Shown here: piece after piece, positions 54,240 through 61,649 of the stretch | Numbering within the stretch: position 1 is the stretch's first letter | How the letters are laid out: each line of letters begins with the position of its first letter | DNA from: Arthrobacter alpinus | GTDB taxonomy: Bacteria > Actinomycetota > Actinomycetes > Actinomycetales > Micrococcaceae | Length of the DNA stretch: 64,000 nucleotides | Direction of reading: 5' to 3' | NCBI RefSeq assembly: GCF_001445575.1 | Contig: NZ_CP013200.1 | Coordinates: 1,178,001-1,242,000 of the forward strand | Program-made: the position numbers and the translations under genes | The notes under the pieces: model-generated | Database searches by the model: none | The model's input: the letters and a program-made list of their open reading frames with translations, nothing else | Told to the model about the DNA's origin: nothing

Positions 54240-55108
54240 TATTTGATGGATCCTCTCATGACGCCGGAAATGACCCAGCGTTGGGCGAAAATGTAAATCA
54301 ACAGCAGCGGTGCCATGGCCATCAGGTACGAGGCAAAGGCCGTTGTGTAATCGGTATTGAATTGTCCCTGGAAGACGTACTGCACCAGGGGGAGGGTGCG
54401 GGTAGTGGGGTCCGAAAGGATCACCAGCGGCAGCAGGAAATCATTCCACGCCCACAAACAAGTCAGGATGCCAACGGTAGCGTTGATGGGGGTCAGGATG
54501 GGGAAGATGACCTTCCAAAACGTGGTCCAGGTGCTGGCGCCGTCCATGACCGAGGCCTCTTCAAGCTCGGCGGGGATGGATTTGATGAACGCCGTGTAGA
54601 CAAGAACATTGAAGCTAAGCCCATACACCGTGTACAGCAGGAACAGTCCCACCGGATTATCCAGCCCCAACACCGCCATCTCCTTCGTCACCGGCAGCAT
54701 GATGATGGGGAACGGCACAAACAGCGCTGCGATGAAGAAGTAATACAGCGCCTTGAAAAACGGTCGGTGCATGTTGCGGGCAATGGCATAGGCCACTAAC
54801 GAGTTGGTCAGGATTGTCAGGATGACCGCCGCGACCGTCACGATGCCTGAAATCAGCAGCGCGTTGGGGAAATTGGTCAGCTTCCAGGCGTTGGAAAAGT
54901 TCTCCAGATGGATGCTGGTGGGCAACGCCAGCCCGTTGCCGCCCAGTTGATCGGAGGATTTCAAGGCTGTGACAATGGTGAAGTACAACGGGATCAGCAC
55001 CGTCAGGGACAGCACGGCGGCCAGGAGCGTCAGTGGAATGTTCACTGAGGAACGACGGCGGCGCGTGGCTGGGGTGCCGGCCTCCGGCTTTTCGATAAGC
55101 AGACTCAT
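54239..55108 (-). CDS. ABC sugar permease, MalG type
   Basis: 289-residue inner-membrane permease with six helices. The EAA loop is ELEEASVMDGASTWTTFWKV, the ATPase contact. The C-terminus AQRWVISGVMRGSIK is typical of MalG/MsmG proteins. It overlaps the upstream permease by 4 bases and the downstream GH13 gene by one, so the three are translationally coupled. The alpha-galactosidase in the same operon points to alpha-galactosides (raffinose, melibiose, stachyose) as substrates; that is inference from context. Confidence 0.9.
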   Translation of the reverse strand: MSLLIEKPEAGTPATRRRRSSVNIPLTLLAAVLSLTVLIPLYFTIVTALKSSDQLGGNGLALPTSIHLENFSNAWKLTNFPNALLISGIVTVAAVILTILTNSLVAYAIARNMHRPFFKALYYFFIAALFVPFPIIMLPVTKEMAVLGLDNPVGLFLLYTVYGLSFNVLVYTAFIKSIPAELEEASVMDGASTWTTFWKVIFPILTPINATVGILTCLWAWNDFLLPLVILSDPTTRTLPLVQYVFQGQFNTDYTTAFASYLMAMAPLLLIYIFAQRWVISGVMRGSIK

Positions 55109-56025
55109 TGAAGCTCAGACTCCTTGCGTGAGAGGAAGCGCATTTGCAGCAGCGACAGGACAACGATGACCACCAGATACACCACGGAGTTGGCCATCTG
55201 GTAGCCGTATTCCCCGCCTTGGAAACCGCCGCGGTAAATGACCATGGCCACTGATTCGGTGGAGGTTCCGGGGCCACCGTTGGTCAGGGCCACGATCTGA
55301 TCGAACGCCTGCAGCAGGCCCTTGAGGGCCAGAACCATATTGATGGTGAAGTAGCCGGCGATCATGGGGAACGTGATGGAGCGGAACTGGCGCCACGGGG
55401 ACGCCCCGTCCAGGCCAGCGGCCTCATACAATTCCTCGGGGACGGTTTGCAGGCCAGCCAGATAGATAATGACGCTGAAGGCGATGGACTGCCACGCCGT
55501 GACACCCACGATGCCCAACCACGCCAAATCAGGGTTGGCCAGGATGGACGTGGAGAGCCAATCAATGCCCAGCGCTTGGCCGATCAGAGGCAGGTTGTTG
55601 GAGAGCAGGTAGTTGAAGACGTAGCCCACAATCAGGACGGACAAGATGTTGGGGATGAAGAAGATTCCGCGAAATGCCGTCTGATACTTGATCTTGGAGT
55701 TCAGCAAGATGGCAATGAAGAGCGCCCCAACATTGACCACGATGGTGGTGGTGATGGCAAAGAGGAAGGTGAATCCGTAGGACGCCATGATCCTGTCATC
55801 TTTGAACAGGTTCACGTAGTTGGACAGTCCCACAAAATCCCATTCGCCGTAGCCGGCGTAGTCGGTGAAACTGTAGAACATGCCCGTCACGGTGGGGACG
55901 GTGTGCAAGATGACGAACAAGACCAGGGCCGGAACAACCATCCAGTAGAAGGTTTTGTTGGCCCGGGACGGGCGCCGGCGTTGCAGCCCGGCTGTAGTGC
56001 GGGGCTTATTGGCCGTGGTGGTCAT
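55105..56025 (-). CDS. ABC sugar permease, MalF type
   Basis: 306-residue partner permease (MsmF/MalF type). A basic N-terminus (LQRRRPSRANKTFYWMVVPA) precedes six helices; the EAA loop reads EELYEAAGLDGASPWRQFRS. It starts 3 bases after the stop of the binding-protein gene and overlaps the MalG-type permease by 4 bases. No ATPase gene lies in the operon. Confidence 0.9.
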   Translation of the reverse strand: MTTTANKPRTTAGLQRRRPSRANKTFYWMVVPALVLFVILHTVPTVTGMFYSFTDYAGYGEWDFVGLSNYVNLFKDDRIMASYGFTFLFAITTTIVVNVGALFIAILLNSKIKYQTAFRGIFFIPNILSVLIVGYVFNYLLSNNLPLIGQALGIDWLSTSILANPDLAWLGIVGVTAWQSIAFSVIIYLAGLQTVPEELYEAAGLDGASPWRQFRSITFPMIAGYFTINMVLALKGLLQAFDQIVALTNGGPGTSTESVAMVIYRGGFQGGEYGYQMANSVVYLVVIVVLSLLQMRFLSRKESELQ

Positions 56026-56028
56026 GAT

Positions 56029-57381
56029 CTAGTCCCCTTTCTTGGTGATGGTGCGGGCGGCAACCTTTTCAAATTCGTGGTCCATGCGGGCTAGAAATGC
56101 CGGCTGCTTCTTATCCAGCACGAACTGCTGCAAGATCGCGTCAAAGGGGATGCTCGCAGGGACGTGGTGGTCGAAGTAACCGATGACGCGGCCGTCATTG
56201 AAGAAGCCCTGCATGCCTGCCAATGCCGGATCGGTGCTGGGTGCCGCGTCTTTCACCGGCGTCAGGGACGATTGGGCCTTGGCATAGTAGTCCAGCACCG
56301 AAGGGGACATGAGGTATTCCACAAACTTCTTGGCCTCCTCCGGGTGCTTGGTGTCCTTGCCGATGGCTAGGGTGACATCCACCCCGGAGACCAGGACGTT
56401 CTTGGCGGGGTCGTTGGTGGTGGGGTACGGGAAGGAAGCGATGCTCGCATCCGGGTTCGACGCGCGGATGGCCGGGATCGCGAAGCTGCCTTGCAGGTAC
56501 ATGGCTGATTTGCCGGCTCCGAAGGCGGCGTTGCCGTCGTTGTAGCCTGCGCTTTGGGCACCGGGTTGGGCGTAACTGAAGAGTTTCAATAATTTCGTGG
56601 AGACCTCCGTGCCGTCTTTGGTGAAACTGGACGCACCGGTTGCCGGCGTCCAGCCGGAGGTTCCGACACTGTCAAAGAAGTCCGCCGGCATGAGGTTTCC
56701 TGCCAGGTTGACGAAGGAGGGCAGGACCGTCCAGGCGTCCTTGAGGGTCATGTAGAACGGGTTGACGCCGTTGGCCTTGAAGGTATCCGCGGCTGCGATG
56801 AGCTGATCCCAGGTTTGTGGGACAGCTACCCCGTTGGCAGCAAAAATCTCCGGGTTGTACAAGATGCCGCTGGCGTTGTTGGCGAACGGCAGACCGTTGC
56901 TTTGGTTGCCGTGGCAGGTGCCCAAACCGTTCAGAATGTCCTGAACAGCTGGCTGGACACGTGAGGCCGCCGGCATGCTAGACAGATCGGCAAACACGCA
57001 GGCCTTGGCCAGATCTCCGAAGTTGCCGTTGCCATTGAGCGTCAGCACATCCGGGGTCCTGTTCTTGACCAGCAGTGTCCTAATGGCGGTGTCCGGATCC
57101 GGGGAGTTGTTGATGACCACATGGATGTTGGGGTTCTTGGCCTCAAAATCCTTCACGATTTGGGTGAACTGGGCCACCGCCTCGGGCTTGAACTGGAAAA
57201 AGTCCAAGGTGACACGGCCGTCGTCGTTCGCGGAACAGCCGGTCAGCACCAGCGTCAGTGCCAGTGCGGCGGTAGTTCCGGCGGCCATCAGCCTGCGGCG
57301 GAAATTGCGCCGTCCGGGCTGTGGTTTCCTGGCCAGCTGGCGCAGCAGCGCAGGCGGGCCGGATTCTTGCTCATGGTTCAT
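56029..57381 (-). CDS. ABC sugar-binding lipoprotein
   Basis: 450-residue family 1 solute-binding lipoprotein. A basic N-region (RRNFRRRLMAAGTTAALALT) and the lipobox LTGC indicate lipid attachment at the Cys in GCSAND; the mature protein begins with RVTLDFFQFKPEAVAQFTQI, the family pattern for sugar-binding proteins. The start at 57381 is preceded by AAGGAG, which overlaps the alpha-galactosidase stop. It would capture alpha-galactosides outside the membrane for the two permeases that follow. Confidence 0.9.
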   Translation of the reverse strand: MNHEQESGPPALLRQLARKPQPGRRNFRRRLMAAGTTAALALTLVLTGCSANDDGRVTLDFFQFKPEAVAQFTQIVKDFEAKNPNIHVVINNSPDPDTAIRTLLVKNRTPDVLTLNGNGNFGDLAKACVFADLSSMPAASRVQPAVQDILNGLGTCHGNQSNGLPFANNASGILYNPEIFAANGVAVPQTWDQLIAAADTFKANGVNPFYMTLKDAWTVLPSFVNLAGNLMPADFFDSVGTSGWTPATGASSFTKDGTEVSTKLLKLFSYAQPGAQSAGYNDGNAAFGAGKSAMYLQGSFAIPAIRASNPDASIASFPYPTTNDPAKNVLVSGVDVTLAIGKDTKHPEEAKKFVEYLMSPSVLDYYAKAQSSLTPVKDAAPSTDPALAGMQGFFNDGRVIGYFDHHVPASIPFDAILQQFVLDKKQPAFLARMDHEFEKVAARTITKKGD

Positions 57382-57390
57382 GGGAACTCC

Positions 57391-59535
57391 TTAGTTGGCC
57401 TGATCAACAGTGATCAAAACGGCTTGTTCGGGGAAAAGTACGGGGGACGCCAGGCCGGTGGCGGCCAGAAGACCTCCGGAGAGGATGGTTTCGGCTACGG
57501 TCCAGTCAAGGGGTGATTGGCCGTTGCCGACCTGGTCATTGAGGGGTTGTGAGAGCTGTACCCGGTAGCGCATGTCCGGCAGCAGGCCCGGCAGCGTGAT
57601 GCGCCCGGACGGGTAGGTGGTGGACGCTGTGCGTTGAGTGAGGGAGTAGACGGCGCGGCTACCGTCCGCGGCGACTACGCCGCGGACATCCAGTGCGGGA
57701 TCGGGCAGGTCCGCGTGGACGCTGGTACCGGTGTGGAACAGCTCCCGGTTCTCCTTGTGGAACGAGATCCAGCCGGCGAGTTCCGCCGTCTGTGCGTCAG
57801 AGATGGTTGAGATGTCCCATTCAATCCCGAAGTGGCCGAAGATGGCGGTGCGGGCCATGAACCCCAGGCTGTGTTGGCGGCCTGTGGAGTGCGATTGTGG
57901 CCCGCCAATGTGGGCTCCCATGAGCTCGTAGGGCACTAGGAGCCCGGTGTTGGCCTGGTTGTCGAGGCGTTCGAGCGGATCGATGCAATCGCTGGTCCAA
58001 ATCCTGTCCGTGTAGTCCAGGATGCCCAGATCTACGCGGGCGCCACCCGAGGCGCAGCTTTCAATTTCCACACCGGGGTGGCGGTGTTTGAGCTCCGCGA
58101 GCAGCCGGTAGAGGGCCAGCGTGGACTCCCGCACGCTGGGGTTGCCCGTGCGGGGATCGGCGGCATCGAGCAGGTCACGGTTGTGATCCCACTTGATGTA
58201 GCTAATGGGGTATTCGGACAGGATGGCATCAAGGCGGCCCAAGAGGTAGCCGAAGCACTCCGGGTTGGCCAGGTTCAGCACCTGCTGCTGGCGTGCGGAG
58301 ACCGGCCAGCGTCCGTCGGTGTGCAGGATCCAGTCCGGATGCTTGCGGGCCAACTCACTGTTTGGGTTCACCATTTCCGGCTCGAACCACAGCCCAAATT
58401 CCATGCCCAGGCCGCGCACATGCTCAATGATGGGGCCCAGGCCGTCCGGCCACACGGTAGTGTCCACAAACCAGTCGCCGAGCCCGGCAGTGTCATCGCG
58501 GCGGCCCAGGAACCAGCCGTCATCAAGGACAAAACGTTCGACGCCGACCACGGCAGCCTTCTCGGCCAAGCTTTTGAGTGTGGTCAGCTCGTGATCGAAA
58601 TACACCGCTTCCCAAGTGTTGAGGGTGACGGGCCGTGGCCGGCTTGGGTGTTGGGGGCGGGCACGAAGGTCCTCGTGGAATCGGGCCGAGAGCTGATCCA
58701 GACCGTGGCCCCAGGAACCCAGCGCCCACGGGGTGGTGTGCGAGTCCCCGGGTGCCAAAACCACTTCCCCCGGCAGCAGCAGCTCCCCGGCGCTCAGGAA
58801 GCTGTCACTGGTAATGGTGCGTTCGGCCGACAGGCTGTGATTGCCGCTCCATGCCGTATGCACGCCGTGGACCAAGCCGCTGCGGAAACCAAAGCTGTCC
58901 TGACCCGCCAACATGAGCAGTGTGGCATCCGCGCCGGGGCGTCCGCGGCGGCTTTCGCGAACATGGGCGCCCACCGTCAGCGGGCGGCGCTGGGAGGTGC
59001 GTTCCTTCAAATGGCGGCCCGTGAAGTCCTGGACCGTGGTGGCGCTCGCCGGCAAGGGGAACACTGTCATGAGCCGGTGCAGCAGGTAGTCGCTGTCCCC
59101 GGTGTTGCTCAGGGTGTGCCGCTGGCGCAGCACCCCGGTGGCGCTCAACTCCAGCTCCGTCACCAGATGCAGCCCTCCGGCCGGGTCCTCGGCAGTGACC
59201 GTGAGGGAGGAGTCATCGGCGTGTGCTGCCGTGGTGCTTAGGGCGCTGGCCCACCCACCGGCAGCGCGCTGGCCGAGCAGTGCGGGGGTGCCCTGCCAGC
59301 CGAACGTCTCCTGCGGCAGGATGCTCAGGCGGGCGGGTACGTCAATGCCGCCGGAGACCCGCTGCGGACGGGCAGCAACTGCGAGCGAGGCCAGCTCGGA
59401 GGGGGAGAGGGCGCCGGTGGTCGGTCCCCAATGAATGATCGTGGGTGTGCCTGCCGAGTCCAGGTCCACGATGACCGAGGTGCCGCCGCGATGCAGCTGG
59501 AGCTGGGCGGGACGTGAAGAAGTTATTGTGCTCAT
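57391..59535 (-). CDS. Alpha-galactosidase, GH36 family
   Basis: 714-residue GH36 alpha-galactosidase, which removes terminal alpha-1,6-galactose from raffinose-family sugars. The N-terminal beta-sandwich domain is followed by the barrel with DDGWFLGRRDD, LWFEPEMVNPNSELARKHPD, the nucleophile Asp in YIKWDHNRDLLD and the acid/base Asp in IESCASGGARVDLG and RIWTSDCIDPLERLD. There is no signal peptide, so the enzyme is cytoplasmic and works on imported sugars. It is the first gene of a five-gene operon (agal, binding protein, two permeases, alpha-glucosidase). A TTGACA/TAAAAC promoter with an embedded dyad lies directly upstream. Confidence 0.94.
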   Translation of the reverse strand: MSTITSSRPAQLQLHRGGTSVIVDLDSAGTPTIIHWGPTTGALSPSELASLAVAARPQRVSGGIDVPARLSILPQETFGWQGTPALLGQRAAGGWASALSTTAAHADDSSLTVTAEDPAGGLHLVTELELSATGVLRQRHTLSNTGDSDYLLHRLMTVFPLPASATTVQDFTGRHLKERTSQRRPLTVGAHVRESRRGRPGADATLLMLAGQDSFGFRSGLVHGVHTAWSGNHSLSAERTITSDSFLSAGELLLPGEVVLAPGDSHTTPWALGSWGHGLDQLSARFHEDLRARPQHPSRPRPVTLNTWEAVYFDHELTTLKSLAEKAAVVGVERFVLDDGWFLGRRDDTAGLGDWFVDTTVWPDGLGPIIEHVRGLGMEFGLWFEPEMVNPNSELARKHPDWILHTDGRWPVSARQQQVLNLANPECFGYLLGRLDAILSEYPISYIKWDHNRDLLDAADPRTGNPSVRESTLALYRLLAELKHRHPGVEIESCASGGARVDLGILDYTDRIWTSDCIDPLERLDNQANTGLLVPYELMGAHIGGPQSHSTGRQHSLGFMARTAIFGHFGIEWDISTISDAQTAELAGWISFHKENRELFHTGTSVHADLPDPALDVRGVVAADGSRAVYSLTQRTASTTYPSGRITLPGLLPDMRYRVQLSQPLNDQVGNGQSPLDWTVAETILSGGLLAATGLASPVLFPEQAVLITVDQAN

Positions 59536-59541
59536 GGAATA

Positions 59542-59571
59542 GTTTTACAGCGAAAGTAATTGCTGTGTCAA
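59542..59571 (-). promoter_or_regulatory. Alpha-galactosidase operon promoter with embedded operator
   Basis: On the minus strand TTGACA (59571-59566), an 18-base spacer and TAAAAC (59547-59542) form a good promoter; the ATG is 6 bases after the -10 box, so the mRNA is nearly leaderless. The inverted repeat ACAGC-N10-GCTGT (59566-59547) overlaps the last base of the -35 and first base of the -10. A repressor bound there would block RNA polymerase. The neighbouring ROK protein is the likely regulator. Confidence 0.7.
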
Positions 59572-59582
59572 GGGTCATCCTG

Positions 59583-59640
59583 ATTGCATAATTACGGCGA
59601 AATACTTGATTTCAGAATGGAATTATGTTTGAAGTGCAAT
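59583..59640. promoter_or_regulatory. Second dyad in the divergent intergenic region
   Basis: ATTGCATAATT at 59583-59593 has its two parts repeated in inverse (AATTATG at 59621-59627 and TGCAAT at 59635-59640), giving a nested palindrome of about 58 bases just upstream of the ROK gene start. It may be an autoregulatory site for the ROK gene. Confidence 0.4.
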
Positions 59641-59652
59641 AAACTTGTTGTC

Positions 59653-60843
59653 ATGAACACCGTTGCCTCCACACCGATCCTGCCTGCTCCGAGCCGCCCT
59701 GGCGAGAACCGCGGACAGCCGGAAGCACTCGCGGAGTCAGCTCTTGAGCTGGCCCGGCTGGTGCTTGTCCGCGGCCCCATTTCCCGCGGGGAATTGGCTA
59801 GGGAAATGAAGTTGAGCGTTGCCAGCCTCACCCGCTTGGGCAAACCACTGCTCGATTCGGGCTTGCTCATTGAAGGCCCTCTGGTTGCTGACGGCACCGT
59901 GGGACGCCCCGTGCGCTTGCTCGATGTTCCCAACGATGCCGCGTGGTTTGTGGGCGTGAAAGTGACAGGAGAAAGGCTGCAGGCCGTGGTCACGGACATT
60001 CGTGCCACGATCCTGGCGGAAGCTGTGCTTCCTCTCCCTGAGAAATCGGCCGCTGCCGTGGTGGCGGGCACTGCCCAGCTCACTGCGCAGCTGGAGGCGC
60101 AAGCAGGCGTCACCGTCAGGGGGGTTGGCGTTTCCCTGGGTGGGCAGGTGCGCCCGGATGGCGTGGTCCACCGCGCACCGTTTCTGGACTGGAAAAACGT
60201 GCCCCTGCAGAGCCTGCTGCAGGACCGGCTGGGACTCCCGGTGGTGGTGGAAAATGATGTGACAGCACTTGTGTCCGCCGAGCAATGGTTTGGAGCGGGC
60301 CGCGAGGTGCCCGATTTTGCCGTGATTACCGTGGGCGCAGGCGTTGGCTACGGACTCACTATTCGCAACCATGTGATCCGAACCGTGGATACAGGATTGG
60401 GGCTGGGCGGGCACTTCCCGTTGGATCCCAACGGTCCGTTGTGTGCCGAAGGGCACCGAGGCTGTTCCACTGCCATGCTGTCCATCCCCAGCATTTGCCT
60501 GCAAATTTCAGCAGCCTTGGGCCGTCCGGTGGACTATGGTCAGGCGCTGAACCTTGCCGCAGAAGGCAACCGCGCCGCCGCGGCAGTCCTGGAGGCGGCA
60601 GCAAAGTCCTTGGGGATCCTGATCGCCGCCGCCACAAACCTGACCATGGTTAACACAGTTGTGCTAGGCGGTGAAGGCGTGGCCCTCTACGCGGCAAAAG
60701 AAGCCACCGTGCTGGCTGCCTTGACGGCGGGGCGGGACCCGGAAGCGGCGCCGGTGAAGGTACGGGTGGCGTCGGCCGATTTCACCGAATGGGCCCGTGG
60801 CGCAGCAGCCGTGGCTATTCAGGCCCAAGCATTCATTCGCTAG
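59653..60843 (+). CDS. ROK-family transcriptional repressor
   Basis: 396-residue repressor with an N-terminal winged helix-turn-helix (ELARLVLVRGPISRGELARE, then SVASLTRLGKPLLDSGLL) and a C-terminal ROK sugar-binding domain with the signature VGVKVTGERLQAVVTDI and VVENDVTALVSAEQWFGAGR. The zinc site is partly kept (His in GLGLGGHFPLDPNGPLCAEG and Cys in HRGCS). ATG 59653 is used because TAAACT (59640-59645) ends 7 bases upstream; a longer frame from 59584 has no family support. It is divergent from the alpha-galactosidase operon and probably regulates it, releasing DNA when sugar binds. Confidence 0.9.
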   Translation: MNTVASTPILPAPSRPGENRGQPEALAESALELARLVLVRGPISRGELAREMKLSVASLTRLGKPLLDSGLLIEGPLVADGTVGRPVRLLDVPNDAAWFVGVKVTGERLQAVVTDIRATILAEAVLPLPEKSAAAVVAGTAQLTAQLEAQAGVTVRGVGVSLGGQVRPDGVVHRAPFLDWKNVPLQSLLQDRLGLPVVVENDVTALVSAEQWFGAGREVPDFAVITVGAGVGYGLTIRNHVIRTVDTGLGLGGHFPLDPNGPLCAEGHRGCSTAMLSIPSICLQISAALGRPVDYGQALNLAAEGNRAAAAVLEAAAKSLGILIAAATNLTMVNTVVLGGEGVALYAAKEATVLAALTAGRDPEAAPVKVRVASADFTEWARGAAAVAIQAQAFIR

Positions 60844-60923
60844 CGTGTATTGGCCAGCATTCATACTCTGTAGGCTGCCAGCATGGTGCGTTAGCATGGC
60901 AGAACCTCGAGGAAGGCGTCACC

Positions 60924-61523
60924 ATGCCAAGAACGCATCGTCTCAGCGGCACAGCGAAAGCGGTACATGCAATGAGTAGAGTTTCCTCACGGCTAACCGC
61001 CACGCTTTTGTTGCTCTCCGTCGTGGCAGTGATTACCGGTTGCGCGCAGCAGGGCCCCGACGCAGGCTCGCCCAGCACAGACGGGCAGATCACCCCTGCC
61101 ACGGCTTCCCCCTCTGCATCCACTGACTCATCAGCTACTGCGGCCCCATCTGCCAGCGCCACCCCCTCCGCCAGCGGCCTGGACCTCACCATCACCCTCA
61201 CGGAATCGCCCCAAGCCACGGCGCGAACGTTCCGTCTTGTGGCCGAAGGCGCCACACCCGCACCGGAATCCACCTTGCCCGATCCTGCCGCGGCACTGGC
61301 CGCGGTGGAAAAGTACGGCGAGAAAATGTTCTTCCCCGTCCCGGACCCCAACAAGGTGTGCACTCAGCAATATGGTGGCCCGGAAATTGCCCAGGTGACC
61401 GGCTGGTTCCACGGCAAGGAAGTCAACGCCACCTTCAAACGCACCGATGGCTGTGAAATTAGCCAATGGCAGGCTCTGGCTCCACTCTTTGGCGCACTCG
61501 GCGGCGGAACCGGCAACATCTAA
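60924..61523 (+). CDS. Subtilisin-inhibitor-like (SSI) lipoprotein
   Basis: 199-residue lipoprotein. A basic N-region and hydrophobic LTATLLLLSVVAVITGC give a lipobox with Cys40. Residues 41-90 are a Ser/Ala/Thr linker. The C-terminal ~110 residues match the SSI pattern: LDLTITLTESPQATARTFRL, PDPAAALAAVEKYG, VCTQQYGGPEIAQVTGWFHG, then VNATFKRTDGCEISQW. Cys146 and Cys177 correspond to the second SSI disulfide (31 residues apart). The first SSI disulfide is absent, both cysteines having been lost. By alignment with SSI (C-P-M-V-Y), the reactive-site P1 residue would be Gln148. GAGGAAGG precedes the ATG. It is convergent with a subtilase gene. Second start possible at ATG 60972. Confidence 0.8.
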   Translation: MPRTHRLSGTAKAVHAMSRVSSRLTATLLLLSVVAVITGCAQQGPDAGSPSTDGQITPATASPSASTDSSATAAPSASATPSASGLDLTITLTESPQATARTFRLVAEGATPAPESTLPDPAAALAAVEKYGEKMFFPVPDPNKVCTQQYGGPEIAQVTGWFHGKEVNATFKRTDGCEISQWQALAPLFGALGGGTGNI

Positions 61524-61549
61524 ACCGGGCGAGGAGCAGCCCAAGCCAG

Positions 61550-61602
61550 CCACGCACGACGGCGGCCATCCAGTTCAACTGGATGGCCGCCGTCGTGCGT
61601 GG
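61550..61602. terminator. Bidirectional terminator between SSI-like and subtilase genes
   Basis: 24-bp perfect stem (61550-61573 with 61579-61602) and 5-base loop TTCAA, between two convergent genes. AATAACTACTTTT follows on the plus strand. Confidence 0.88.
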
Positions 61603-61649
61603 AATAACTACTTTTCTAGAGGTGCTGCTTTTGCTAGAGGTACTGGACC

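Noticed and set aside
58078..59241. 387-codon plus-strand frame opposite the alpha-galactosidase gene
   Set aside because: The GH36 frame carries all catalytic motifs; the plus-strand frame has no recognisable domain or ribosome binding site.
59584..59652. 23-codon N-terminal extension of the ROK repressor
   Set aside because: It would overlap the second dyad and the -10 box, and the extra residues (Cys/Leu-rich) are not part of the family.
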